Shown: positions 36,801 to 45,699 of the stretch, one piece after another
Layout: the number at the start of each line of letters is the position of its first letter
Numbering within the stretch: the first letter of the stretch is position 1
Source: Cynocephalus volans
Lineage: Eukaryota > Chordata > Mammalia > Dermoptera > Cynocephalidae
NCBI RefSeq assembly: GCF_027409185.1
Contig: NC_084475.1
Span: 17,008,130-17,072,129, forward strand
Length of the DNA: 64,000 nt
Reading direction: 5' to 3'
Made by a program: the position numbers and the translations under genes
The notes under the pieces: generated by a model
The model's database searches: none
Told to the model about the DNA's origin: nothing
Seen by the model: the letters and a program-made list of their open reading frames with translations, nothing else

Positions 36801-38037
36801 TCCCTACCCCAACTTCCCCCCAGGTGATTCTAATGTGCATCTGGGCTTGAGAACCCCCAGGCGATTCTAATGTGCATATGGCCTTGAGAACCTTCAGGTA
36901 TCACCAGCTATAGAACCCTTTGTTCTAGGAGGGCTGGACTCATAATCGTTTGCAAGTGTGCTTTTATACTGTTCTGCAACTTTGGATGTGTGCTTTGACC
37001 TTCTCTCCTGACAACAGATACTAATTTTATTTTCATGCCTTTATGCCTCGAACAAAGTTTGGTGAGGTATGCGCACGTGCGAACGCGCGAGGAAAGAAAA
37101 GACGGCCCAGAGTCTCCCAAAACCCAGACTCCCAGAAGTAGAAATAAATCGTTTTAAGGCTTTTTCAGTAACTGGAACCATCACCTGCCAAGGGCAGGCT
37201 CTCAGGTATCTCCTCGTGGGGCACGAGTGAGAGGAAGATGCCCAGGGCGAGCAGGAGGGAGCGGAGCGCAGGAGAAGGCACAGGGAGGGGACCTTGGATG
37301 GAACCCGGCCTCGGCCCCTGTTCCCCTGGGAGCCCGCCTGTTCGCCCGGTCGCGCCCAGATGGTGCTTATCAAAATAAACGGCCCAGCAGACAGAGGCCA
37401 GGAGAGAGGGGAGCCGGACGCGGGGAGGGCAGAAGCCAGAGCGCATGGAGGAAAAGGCGACGGCCACAGCCCGCCTGAGGATCCCGGCAATGTTGGAAGC
37501 CGGGCGACTTGGGTCCCTACCCAAAAAGTAGAGTCTGAAAAAAAAGATGACACTATCAAGGGAGAGTTCCCGAACAAAAGGAACAATTCTTATCTGACTC
37601 AGGTGTCCCAACCAAATTTCGACAATGGAGAGTGTTTCTAATCAGACCCGGAGGAAATTAACCAACAAGGGCGTCGGAGCGGGTCGCCCGTGCGCGCGAG
37701 GCGAGGTCCCTCTCGAACCCAGGCAGAAGCCGTGGGGTCCGGGCGGCAGGAGGTTAACGCCGGGTGGCAGGAGGTTAACGCCGGGTGGGGGCTCTGGAGA
37801 CACAGCGCCGCAGCCCGAGTCCCCGCTGCGAGCCGCCCCAGAGGGGTCCACGCGAAGGGCGGCCCGAGAGCCCCGGACTGGGCGCCCTCCCGGTCCGCGC
37901 GGCAGCCCCTACCTGGCTCCAGACCGGGGCCCCGAGTACGGCTCCACCGCCGAGGAGTACAGGGCGAAGAGGAGCCCCGAGCAGGCAGCCGCGAGCACGA
38001 GCAGCAGCCAGCAGAGCGGGCCGCGCGGGAGACCCAT
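24644..38037 (-). CDS. ST6GALNAC2: Alpha-N-acetylgalactosaminide alpha-2,6-sialyltransferase 2 (complete, nine coding exons)
   Basis: Golgi type II membrane enzyme that adds sialic acid in alpha-2,6 linkage to the GalNAc of mucin O-glycans (notably the T antigen), using CMP-sialic acid. Coding exons: 37913-38037, 35498-35558, 32063-32237, 31254-31422, 30676-30814, 28977-29080, 27042-27125, 25840-25939, 24644-24811. All junctions are GT/AG and phases agree, giving 374 codons, the human length. A short cytosolic tail and a signal anchor (about residues 8-30) precede a stem; the catalytic domain has sialylmotif L (about 148-195, [19 protein letters not shown]), motif S (303-325, [20 protein letters not shown]), motif III HYFE (336-339) and the VS motif (His351...Glu356). 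N-glycosylation sequons include NLS (85) and NGS (161). It ends LYQR like human. The stem is the most divergent part. Confidence 0.97.
24835..25170 (-). repeat. MIR relic with a CYN SINE tail fragment inside
   Basis: Reversed MIR pieces (tattgagcttctgctatatg; agtgagcagcagagctaggt) lie either side of ggtggccagctgcc plus 18 A at 25045-25076, the 3' end of a monomeric CYN SINE. In ST6GALNAC2 intron 8 region just 5' of exon 9. Confidence 0.55.
25840..25939 (-). CDS. ST6GALNAC2: ST6GALNAC2 coding exon 8
   Basis: Residues 286-319, including most of sialylmotif S ([18 protein letters not shown]). Acceptor tttccag|G, donor ACCAG|GTAAGA. Confidence 0.97.
26553..26640. mobile_element. Non-autonomous hAT-type DNA transposon fragment
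   Basis: gggcttctcaaccatggccc, then ttgacattttgggccagata and ggccatcttgtgcac; same family type as 19617-19762. Confidence 0.55.
27042..27125 (-). CDS. ST6GALNAC2: ST6GALNAC2 coding exon 7
   Basis: [20 protein letters not shown] through DFISYLTE. Acceptor tcctag|G, donor GAGAG|GTAGGT. The acceptor's TAG also closes the long Pro/Ser-rich frame upstream. Confidence 0.97.
27126..28044 (-). other. Unassigned Pro/Ser-rich open frame in ST6GALNAC2 intron 6
   Basis: About 306 codons are open on the sense strand of the intron. The frame follows a possible acceptor (cccttgcag at ~28045) and ends with the TAG of the exon 7 acceptor. The first ATG in frame is about 18 codons in ([14 protein letters not shown]). 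The N-terminal two thirds is Ser/Pro/Thr-rich; the last third is less simple and contains [39 protein letters not shown] and [17 protein letters not shown] do not recognise the protein. Pyrimidine-rich strands lack stops by chance, so this may be only a compositional frame, but the third codon position favours C/G in its last part as in coding sequence. Confidence 0.35.
27395..27430 (+). other. G-run cluster, potential G-quadruplex
   Basis: Four or more runs of G (gggggtgg, ggggggg, ggggggagg) close together on the strand opposite the ST6GALNAC2 transcript. Confidence 0.5.
28977..29080 (-). CDS. ST6GALNAC2: ST6GALNAC2 coding exon 6
   Basis: [20 protein letters not shown] and [14 protein letters not shown]. 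Acceptor ccaacag|G, donor GACAG|GTGAGC. Confidence 0.97.
29217..29703 (+). mobile_element. MaLR LTR, MLT1 type (fossil, solo)
   Basis: Sense LTR of the old MaLR group: ctgccatgttgtgaggacac, cttcagatgactgcagccc, and the 3' end taaagccactaagttttggg...gcaatagataactcataca. Flanked by a 5-bp duplication GGTAC (29212-29216, 29704-29708). Ancient, pre-dating placental orders. Confidence 0.9.
29940..30070 (+). repeat. MIR SINE fragment
   Basis: ccctggctgtgacctgctgc, then cctcaatctctctgaccctt and gggctgttgtgagaactt. Confidence 0.65.
30105..30300 (+). repeat. MIR SINE relic
   Basis: gtgtggccttggacacgttc, then cctctcagcatctcagcttt and gggctgctgtcatgacaatg. Confidence 0.8.
30676..30814 (-). CDS. ST6GALNAC2: ST6GALNAC2 coding exon 5
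   Basis: Completes motif [21 protein letters not shown] and on to SVPQGQ. Acceptor gaccag|A, donor GACAG|GTAAGG. Confidence 0.97.
31254..31422 (-). CDS. ST6GALNAC2: ST6GALNAC2 coding exon 4
   Basis: Residues 121-176 and two bases of Arg177; holds the first half of sialylmotif L with its conserved Cys and NGGILNGS. Donor TTCAG|GTACGC. Confidence 0.97.
32063..32237 (-). CDS. ST6GALNAC2: ST6GALNAC2 coding exon 3
   Basis: Residues 63-120: CRH...[16 protein letters not shown] and [12 protein letters not shown], close to human. Acceptor cacccacag|AGC, donor CAAG|GTAACC. Confidence 0.96.
32700..33227 (+). mobile_element. MaLR-type LTR (fossil) interrupted by a CYN SINE
   Basis: Sense LTR relic: gttgaatagtgccctttgag, acctgcaacctcagaatgtg, ctggtctccagaactgttgg and the 3' end taagccacccagttggtggt. 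The monomeric SINE at 33066-33160 inserted near its 3' end. Ancient; edges approximate. Confidence 0.75.
33066..33160 (-). mobile_element. CYN SINE, monomeric
   Basis: Reversed tRNA-Ile-like unit: T tail, ggtggccagccagtatgagg, ctaaccaattgagctaactg. Confidence 0.92.
33240..34370. other. Intron 2 sequence, partly an unclassified old repeat
   Basis: The stretch from about 33400 to 34060 has the look of an old interspersed element (agctatgcaaaactgtgcaa; tgatgcataaaaccaaagat) but I cannot place its family. No exon recognised. Confidence 0.35.
34378..34472 (-). mobile_element. CYN SINE, monomeric
   Basis: Reversed unit: ggcagccagccagtatgggg, ctaaccaactaagccaaccg. Confidence 0.9.
34865..35095 (+). 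repeat. MIR SINE relic
   Basis: cagtgactcagagccaggtt start, then gctgtgaggcttctgtgaca and gcatgcagtacatgggacac-like 3' part. Confidence 0.8.
35498..35558 (-). CDS. ST6GALNAC2: ST6GALNAC2 coding exon 2
   Basis: Stem region, residues 42-62 (ending KASNSGTRK). Acceptor cccgcag|G, donor GAAAG|GTACAG. Clearly less like human than the other exons. Confidence 0.93.
36030..36238 (+). repeat. MIR SINE relic
   Basis: catggctctgaagcctgact, tgctctgccacttggcagct, cctcagtctgtgtctggaca. Confidence 0.8.
37744..37787. repeat. 21-bp tandem duplication with GTTAAC
   Basis: Two adjacent copies of ggcaggaggttaacgccggg(t) in the 5' part of ST6GALNAC2 intron 1, inside the CpG island. Confidence 0.9.
37913..38037 (-). 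CDS. ST6GALNAC2: ST6GALNAC2 coding exon 1
   Basis: Residues 1-41 and two bases of Arg42: MGLPRG tail, then the hydrophobic anchor [20 protein letters not shown]. Donor GCCAG|GTAGGG. Confidence 0.97.
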
Positions 38038-38559
38038 GCAGCCCCGGCCCGCGGGCTCCCGCCCGGCCGGCCGCAGTCACAGGCCGGGGACAGGCCGGGG
38101 TGAGCCCGTCAGGACTCGCGGAGGCGGCCGCCCTGTCCTGCCCCGCCCCGCTCTGCCCCGCCTCGTCCTGCCCAGCAGCTCCCCCTCTGCCCCTCGGGGG
38201 CCGGGCGGCGGGTCCCGGGAGGCTGAACTGTCGTTCCTGGCGCCCGGAGCCCCGCGCGCCCCTCCGGTGCCGCCCCTTCCCGGGGGACTTCCACAGCTGG
38301 CACCACTGCCGCTGCGCTCTCGACAGTGCCCAGACCCTGGGCGCGGCCGGCCCCGGGTTGGCTAGGGCGCTTTCCCCGCGGAGGCGGGTGCGCCCGGTCG
38401 GGGGGCAGGCTGGGCGCGGGGAGACACCGCCACCTGCTGTGGTGGCTGCGCACTGCGCGTTCGTTGTCCCCGGCGCTGCAGCCCGAGGCGGGTGGGCGCC
38501 CTGCACGGCTCCACTTGGATGGACCCTTAGACCTGTTGGTTTGAGCCCTGGCACCTCGG

Positions 38560-39290
38560 GTCGTTCCAGAATTGTGGGCGTCATGAGGTGCCAGTTCACC
38601 GTGACGGCTGGGGAGGGCGTGGCGAGGGTGGAGGAGGTGAGATTGGGAGCCTGCGGCTGGGATGCGTGGGGGGAGCTGAGGCTGTTGTCCCCTTATTTGG
38701 TGACTCTCCAGAGCGGCCAGGCCCCTCACCAAATTGCCTGCCTTTTACAAAACGAGGCCAACCTGGAGAGCTCTGCAGCGGAGAGACCACAGGAAAGGTC
38801 CAGCAGGGCTCCAGCATCATCGACTGGAGGGGCTGCGGAAGCTCAGGCACCCCCACTGGAAGCAGAGCCCTCCCTGGCACTGAGCAGTGAGATGGTGTGT
38901 TCTCCAGGGGCATTGTTCAGGGTCCTGGGCCCCAGAAACCTGTGAAATACCCCAGACCCCCAGCTGTCAGGAGTCTGTAAGGAGGACAGGGACGGGGGCT
39001 CTCCACCTGCTGTCTACTTTCATCTGCTCTTCACGTATCTGACAAAGTCTGTGTGCAGCAACAGGTATCTGTCCAATTGCAAGCCTTCCCGAAAAGCTTC
39101 CTGGGGTTTGTGCCTGTGTTCAGGAATGGGCCACTCAGGCTCAGTTGCACTTGGTCCGTGTGGGCCAAGTCAGGGTCGCCGGTGGCACTTACATTGGGCC
39201 AGCCCTTTCCTTTACTCTGCAGAGCACAGTGAGATACACTTTGCTACCCTGCTGATGAGCACTACTTGCAATTTATGGTTTCAAACCTTT
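38560..39290. other. Upstream flank of ST6GALNAC2, nothing recognised
   Basis: Falling GC content away from the island; no exon, RNA or clear repeat seen. Confidence 0.5.
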
Positions 39291-39298
39291 CAGGTCAT

Positions 39299-39345
39299 TT
39301 TTTTGTTTTTGTTTTTTGGCGGTCAGCCGGTATGGGATCAAGCTT
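39299..39345 (-). mobile_element. Truncated CYN SINE
   Basis: T-rich tail then ggcggtcagccggtatggga, the reversed 3' end of the monomeric SINE only. Confidence 0.7.
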
Positions 39346-39349
39346 TTCA

Positions 39350-40315
39350 CTTCGATCGTTATGGTTTTTAGTTGTTAATCTCTGTAGGTGTTGCTTATTC
39401 CTTGATTAGCATCTTCTCACATTTTCTCAGTGGTTAATAAAACCTCAGACCCTCTTTCTGGGCAGGTAAATTCCCCTCCTACCTAAGTGCCTCACTTTCT
39501 ACTTCACAGAGAAAAAGGGAATCACTAACTAGTAATTCTCCAGCTCTTTATCTTCAGACCCACAAACTTGGTCCCACCACATCCCAGCCTCTGCCAGCCC
39601 AGACTCCAGCCTCAGGGGTCAGGCGGAGGGCGCTCTCTTCCTGTGTGGGAGTTGACCCCGTCTGTGCTAATGGTCTGGGTCCACCTCCGATTCCTCAAAC
39701 AGCAGTACCTCCTCAGACCAAAGCCCCCTGTGCATCCGACCGCCTGGAGTTCTCGCTTTTCCCACCTTCAGCCTGACAAAACCTCCAGTATCTGCAGCCT
39801 CCTTTTTTCTGAGATTATCAGCCCTCTCTCAGCAGCTTTCTCCCCTATCCAGGCGGGACCCCAGGGGTCATCTGAGTTACTCTCTCATTCGAAACCCAGA
39901 TTCTTTTGTGTTCCTGGCTCTGTGCCCAGCAAAACTCCCACCTGGATTCATGCTGGGATGTGCCCATGCAATGTCGCCTCCCCCACGCTCTTCCCACTCC
40001 CTGGCTGAGTGCCGCAAGCGGTGTCTCAGTCCGGACAGATGGTACCGCCACACATTGGGCCTCACCCAGGTTCTTCACATCAGCCGTTTCCTTGTCCTTG
40101 GTCAGCTCTAGCTTCCATGCTGCTCAACAGGGATTCTAGAATTTCACCTCCTTCCTCAAGCCTCCTCTTTTCCCTGCCATACCTATGAGAAAATGAGACC
40201 ATCAGGAGTGAGCTTCAGCTTCCCATGCCCCTAAATGCAAAGGCATCTTCTGTCAAGAACTGTGGAGGGTCTGAGATTTTACCCTAATTTCAAGGTAACA
40301 GGTTAGAGCCTGCCA
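39350..40315. other. Intergenic sequence, nothing recognised
   Basis: Pyrimidine-rich, no clear gene or named repeat. Confidence 0.45.
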
Positions 40316-40319
40316 CAGT

Positions 40320-40911
40320 TCCACGGATGCTGGCAGTAGACACGAGACTCCTGGGTCAGAGACAAAGGACTTTATTACTCGTGGCACAGCCAGCAACACA
40401 GGCATGTTTGTGTCACATCTTACCCTCAAGCCCCATGAGGGTGAGGCATAGAGGCCCAGGTGGGTGCTGCACACACAATGGGTTTACAGCACAGCTGAGG
40501 AACCGTGAACGAAGGGAGCCACAATCTTTTATCATGGGCTACAAACAAATCTGCCTTTCCCCTGGAGGGAGACATTATCTTTATTATACTGGACAGTAAG
40601 GAACTCTGCCCTCTGCTCCAGAGGGAGGAACCGTCTTTATCTCCCAAGGCTGCTTGCTCTACTAACGTTCTTGAGCAGATAGTCTGGAAGAAGGGCAGTT
40701 AGTGCCTCTGCTCACAACGTGCAGAAATGCGACAAACCCACTGAGAATGGTCTCCCAACATGTGCGTGCCCACGCACCCTCGCCTCCATTCCTACAAGGC
40801 CCTCTTCCTTCCAATGAAGGCCAGCCTCTCTGCTGTGAGACCTGCTCTTCAGGTCTTGTTTTAGCAGCCATCCCCTCCCCCTCTGCAAGGTCCTTATCAC
40901 ATCTTATAAAC
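40320..40911 (-). mobile_element. Probable solo ERV LTR (fossil)
   Basis: LTR-like sequence in minus orientation. Its polyadenylation region (reversed: ggactttattactcg) lies near the left side and the LTR start (reversed: cttataaaca) near 40911. Edges approximate, no clear duplication found, family not named. Confidence 0.5.
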
Positions 40912-41579
40912 ATGCCCCCAAATATCTAATCCTAAAAAGCCAAACAAGACAAAGTCAAACAAAAAACTTTGTTGAGCTGGCACCCTTCTTGGCTACTCTT
41001 TTCTTTTCATCCAAGTTCAAGGCAGGGAGAAGTCTATTCTGTCTCCACTTCTCTCTGCACCTGGCTACCTTCCCTATCACACCACTGAAACTGTTCCCAC
41101 CGAATCCACTAGGGACCGTCATCATTCCATCTGGAGCAGACATTTAAGTTCTAATCCTGCTGCATCTGCCTCTCTGAATTTGACACCAAGCTTCTCATAA
41201 TCTCCGGTTTGGAGATCTTTGCTCTCTTGGTTTCAATAGCCAGTTCTATGTCAGTAACTCTTGAATCTGTCTATCTCAGGCCCAGATCCTTCTCATCAGC
41301 TGCACACCTGTTCGGCTATATAAGGGACATCCCTGGAGACTTGAATTTCTTAGGGGCACCTCAACCTCTGAGACCTTCCTCTTTCCCCCAAACCGTTCCT
41401 CCTTCTGTATTTTCTCTCTCAATGGTGGTGTCATGTCCACAGTCACCAGCCTGGAGTCAGCTTTTATGACTGTCCCCTGCCAAACACTGAATCATTCATC
41501 AAGCAGTGGGCATTTTATTTCCCAAATTAGCAAATACATGACAGGCAGGCCAATGTCATAATACCACACAATTTTATTG

Positions 41580-41975
41580 GTACCTTTACTAGTTTGTTTC
41601 TGTTGCTTATCACAAAGTACACGGAACTGAGTAATTTATTTAAAAAAATGAAATTTATTGCTTACAGTTTCTGAGGCTGGAAAGTCCGAAGTCCAGGGAA
41701 CACATATGGTGAGAGCCTTCATGGTGTTGACAATGACAGAGTATCACATTGCAAAACTGGGTTGGAGCAGAGAGAGACTAACCTCTTATGTGCTCTTCTT
41801 TTAAAGCTCTCAGAGCCTACCTGACCACCTTTATTAATCCATTCACTACTGCACGGTCCTACAATCCAACCACCTCTTCAAGGCTCCACCTTTCAATTAC
41901 CATAATAGGATTTCCCACCCTCAACAGTAACAGGGGGGATTAAGTTTGGGAGGACATTCAACCCAAGGCAGTACC
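41580..41975 (-). mobile_element. Old LTR-like relic, probably MaLR group (fossil)
   Basis: ctagtttgtttctgttgctt, actgagtaatttatt, cagtttctgaggctggaaag and caaccacctcttcaaggctc form a familiar old mammalian repeat in reverse. The layout resembles THE1/MST-type LTRs read backwards; family is uncertain. Confidence 0.45.
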
Positions 41976-42051
41976 TAAGAGTTCTTTAAAAAACATTTAT
42001 TTATAAGTTTACTTTGGCATTTCAATTACAACTTTAAAAAGAAATGGAGAA

Positions 42052-42473
42052 GCGGCCCAACTTCATCAATGAATGAATGGATAAAAAAATGTGGCATATC
42101 CATACAGTGGAATATTATTCAGCCTTAAAAAGGTTCTGATACATGCTACAACGTGGATGAATTGGATGACATTACATTAAGTGAAATGAGCCAGTCACAA
42201 AAAGACAAATACTGTATATGAGGTACACTTACATGAGGTACCTAGAATAGTTAAATTCATAAAGACAAAATGTAAAACGGTGGTTGCCAGGGGCCAGGCG
42301 AAAGGAGTATAAGAAGTTTTTGTTTAGTGGGTTTAGAGTTTCAATTGAAAAGAGTTCTGGAGATTTGTTGCACACAATGTGAATGTTCTTAATGATACTG
42401 AACTGAAAACTTAAAATTGGTTAATATGGTAAATTTTATGTTATGTGTATTTTACCACAGTTTTTTTAAATGA
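42052..42473 (+). mobile_element. L1 3' fragment, sense, with target-site duplication
   Basis: 5'-truncated L1: atggataaaaaaatgtggca, tggaatattattcagcctta, acggtggttgccaggggcca and a 3'UTR end. The duplication aaaaagaaatggagaa is at 42036-42051 and about 42475-42490. Confidence 0.9.
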
Positions 42474-42799
42474 AAAAAAGAAATGGAGAAAGGATTGAAT
42501 TTCTACTACATTGAATTTCTATTCAGGTTTTATTATTATGAATATGGACACGTTTTGTCACTATAAACAAAACAAATCTGCTGGGAATAGAGCTCTGGAT
42601 ATATTTTCAGATGGAGTAGGATGCTAGGGAGATACTGTGCATTTGTATGCTAAGTAACTTGCCTGAGTGTGATCACAGTGAATAGACTCAGAGCTAAATA
42701 TTGTAGGGTAAAGTCATCTGTCAGCTGTACTTTGTGGCTGTTTGTTTTAATTATATGTACATCATTTTCAAATTATGATATTGAGTTTGAATCCTAAGG

Positions 42800-43275
42800 C
42801 CTCACATTAGAATTTTTTAATTAAAAAGTTTTTCTGAGATAATTGTAGATTCACATGCAGTTGTTAAGAACTAATACAGAGAGATTTTGTGTACCTTTTA
42901 CCCAGTTTTCCCCAATGGTATCATCTTGAAAAACTAGATAGTGCAATATCTCAAGCACGATGTTGACTTTGATAGGGTCAAGGTGTAGAAGATTTCCATT
43001 GCCATAAGGAGCCCTCAATTTGCCCTTTATAGCCACACCCACTTCCCACCTTCATCCTTAACCCCTGGCAACCACTAATCAATTTTTTGTTTCTATAATT
43101 TTGTCTTTTCAAGAATGTTATATAAAACCTTTTTGTGTGTGTGTGTGGCTGGCCAGGATGGGGATCTGAACCCTTGACCTTGGTGTTATAACACAACACT
43201 CTAACCAACTGAGCTCACCAGCCAGCCTTAATGTTGGCTTCATTGTTGATTCGTTATCTTAAAAGTCTATTTTTT
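42800..43275 (-). mobile_element. Old L1 3'UTR, antisense, with a CYN SINE inside
   Basis: cctttatagccacacccact, aacccctggcaaccactaat and caagaatgttatataaa are hallmarks of old L1 3'UTRs read backwards. Confidence 0.82.
43128..43228 (-). mobile_element. CYN SINE, monomeric
   Basis: Reversed unit with a (gt)n-rich tail: ggctggccaggatggggatc, ctaaccaactgagctcacca. Confidence 0.92.
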
Positions 43276-43291
43276 GAATCAGGGAAATTTG

Positions 43292-43944
43292 TTGGGTTTT
43301 GTTTTGTTTTAATTTTTATTGAATCATAAATATGATTCAATAAAATATGGATGATTATACATATTTTGGAGGTTCAACATTGACATATGTTGATCAAATC
43401 AATATTACTAGCATATATATTGTTACAAATTGTACTTATTCTTTATGCCCCTTGTCCAATCTCTCCCCTGCCCCCATTCCCTCCCCCCTCCCCCCTCTAA
43501 TCACCCTAGATTTCTTCTCTCCTTCCGAAAGAATCATGGTTACTCTGTTGATTTGTTGCCTAGATGATCTGTCCAATGCTGGGAGGTGTGTTCAGGTCCC
43601 CCAATATTACATAGAGCAGATGCTTCTCCTGTCACTCTGGAATGGGATTTATGGAGAGAGACATCCTCTTCTTTTCTTTGGTCTCTGCTGGTGACTCTCC
43701 TTGTGTCAATGAACTCCAGTGGCTGGCGGACCATCTGCACGATGGTTGTGGCATCTAGCTGCTTTCACGGCAGCCATGGTTATTGTATTGGCTGTGGTGG
43801 GCCACCCACATGGAGGTGATGGTTTTGGCATGCTCCTTGGTGCTGGTGGTGTGCATGGTTGTGTGTGTGGTGGGGGGGGGGACCCACTCTCTAGATCCAG
43901 GCCTCAGGTCCCCAGGCGGGCCTCAAGGCACTGGCAGTATGCCA
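43292..43944 (-). mobile_element. Rearranged, 5'-truncated L1 insertion
   Basis: Flanked by a perfect 15-bp duplication aatcagggaaatttg (43277-43291, 43945-43959). Read on the minus strand it begins with a CCACC/ACC-rich part of unknown origin. Next comes an L1 ORF2 endonuclease-end segment (about 43555-43620, dissimilar by two or three steps from the usual NTPLST-DRSTRQ stretch), then a G-rich 3'UTR tract (gggggagggaatgggggcag) and a 3' end in tcaataaaaattaaaac. The perfect duplication marks it as fairly young. ORF2 beyond that segment is absent. Confidence 0.8.
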
Positions 43945-44359
43945 AATCAGGGAAATTTGAATGTGAACTGGATATTTGATGAATCCAAGGAATTGTTAAC
44001 TTTTTAAAAGTGTGATAATAGCATCGTGGTTATTCTTTTAAAGAGTTTTTGTCTGCTAGTAACACATACTGAAATATTTACAGATGAAACAATATGAGAT
44101 ATGGGATTTTATAAACATAATCAAGCCTGGGCTATAAGTAGGGAGTGGATGGGGGATACTGATGAAACAAAGTTGGCTATGAGCTGAGAATTGTTGGATC
44201 TCCATGATCGGTACATGGTGGTTTATTACACTGTCCTCTCTACTTTTGTGTATTTTTTTTCCCAGTAATAAAAAGTCAAATATTTTCTTTTTTCTGCATC
44301 TCAAATATACTTCATTAATATTTTATAAATATAAGGTTATCATTAACTTGAATTAAAGT

Positions 44360-44456
44360 CTTTTTTTTTTGTCAGTTGACCAGTACAGGGATCCAAACTC
44401 TTGACCTTGGTGTTACCAGCACCATGTGCTACCAAGTGAGCTAACCAGCCAGCCCT
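44360..44456 (-). mobile_element. CYN SINE, monomeric
   Basis: T tail, gtcagttgaccagtacaggg, ctaaccagccagccct. Confidence 0.92.
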
Positions 44457-44503
44457 AAAAAATCTTTAAAAGTATATGTACATATTTAAAAATACATAGA
44501 CAT

Positions 44504-44640
44504 GGGCCAAGCCCGTGGCGCACTCGGGAGAGTGCGGCGCTGGGAGCGCAGCGACGCTCCCGTGCCGTGGGTTTGGATCTAGGAATGGCTGGTGCACTCA
44601 CTGGCTGAGTGCCGGTCACGAAAAAGACAAAACAAAAAAA
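44504..44640 (+). mobile_element. Variant tRNA-derived SINE, distinct subfamily
   Basis: Sense element starting gggccaagcccgtggcgcac, related to the dimer head but with a perfect 7-bp inverted repeat gggagcg/cgctccc (44542-44548, 44555-44561). It has a different 3' part (ggtgcactcactggctgagt, gccggtcacgaaaaagac) and an (aac/aaa) tail. Confidence 0.85.
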
Positions 44641-44649
44641 TATATATAT

Positions 44650-45600
44650 ATAGTCATACTTTTTACTTAAGATGGGCTATGGATTATGGTTTTGCAAAAC
44701 TGAAATCAAAACTTCAAGTACTCTATGTTCTGAAATAATCATGTGTAAGAACCTTTTTTAAAAAAGTTTCTACTGAAATCAATTTATTTTTCAGTATCTG
44801 AAAGGGTATGAATTTCAAGCAAATTTCTAATCAAAATTTATTGAATGTTCTAATTATGGATCACAGGCTGGTTTTGTCATTTCAATCAAAACCATTTTTA
44901 GATGATTAATTATTTTATGAAAAAAGCAATGATGAAATTGTACCAGTTGTATTCAAGAATTTATAAAAAGGCAAATTTATGCACCGAATTGAAGCTGAGT
45001 AGAAACTGAGTTTGCAAAAAGAAAATACAGTTGATGACTACATTTTGAATATGAGCCGGGATGTTCTGGATCAGTTGGAAAATGAATTAGCACTTGTGAT
45101 TCGCACAATTAGAGCCTAATGCTTTTCAGGTTTTAAAAAGTTTCTTTTTTGTATTTTTTCTATAGACCTATTAATGGGAAGATTTTTTTCAACTTCTTGA
45201 AAATGTTAACTTTTTTGAAAAAGACAAATGTTATTTTGTCATAAAATGAGAAACTAGTTTTGTCAATAGATATTTATTTGCCTACTGTGTCACACAGTGC
45301 AACTGATAAAATTTTGCATAATTATAATTGGTCTTAGTACCATGGGAAACAAAAATGTTAAAATTATGAAACTTAAAACTATTCTAGCGTTAATCTTAAT
45401 TGGGCTTCCATAATATTGGACATATCATAATTCATTCACTATTTCAAAATAAATCATAGTGATTTATTATTTTTCTGTCTCTGATGCTCATGTTAAAATT
45501 GTTCACAATAATTTAAAAAATTATTTTGGAATTCAAATTGATCTCATTTTCCACCTTGGTCCTAAATATTTTTCAAATCAGTGCCCGTCTCTCCATTTCT
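44650..45600. other. AT-rich intergenic sequence, nothing recognised
   Basis: No coding exon, RNA gene or named repeat seen; may contain very old L1. Confidence 0.4.
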
Positions 45601-45617
45601 CCTAATCTACTTAGATT

Positions 45618-45692
45618 ACAGTTAGAGCATGGTGCTGATAGCACTAAGGTCCAGGGTTAGATTCCTATACCAGCCAGTGCCACAACAAAACA
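45618..45692 (+). mobile_element. 5'-truncated CYN SINE
   Basis: cagttagagcatggtgctga...ccagccagtg and an (aac)n tail; lacks the first ~20 bp of the unit. Confidence 0.78.
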
Positions 45693-45699
45693 AATCTCT

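Larger units (their letters stand above)
37230..38500. promoter_or_regulatory. CpG island and promoter of ST6GALNAC2
   Basis: CpG-rich over exon 1, its upstream side and the start of intron 1. A cluster of GC boxes (ccccgccccgctctgccccgc and similar) lies at about 38130-38170, roughly 100-130 bp upstream of the ATG. No TATA box is seen. The long open frames here on both strands are compositional. Confidence 0.78.

Noticed and set aside
37625-38945. Frames of 246 and 386 codons (plus) and 274 and 207 codons (minus) over the ST6GALNAC2 island
   Set aside because: They overlap exon 1 in other frames or its antisense and show only compositional Pro/Arg/Gly bias.
43800-43980. Gly/Val-rich frames around 43.7-44.0 kb
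   Set aside because: They lie inside the inserted, rearranged L1 and end in its simple G-rich part.
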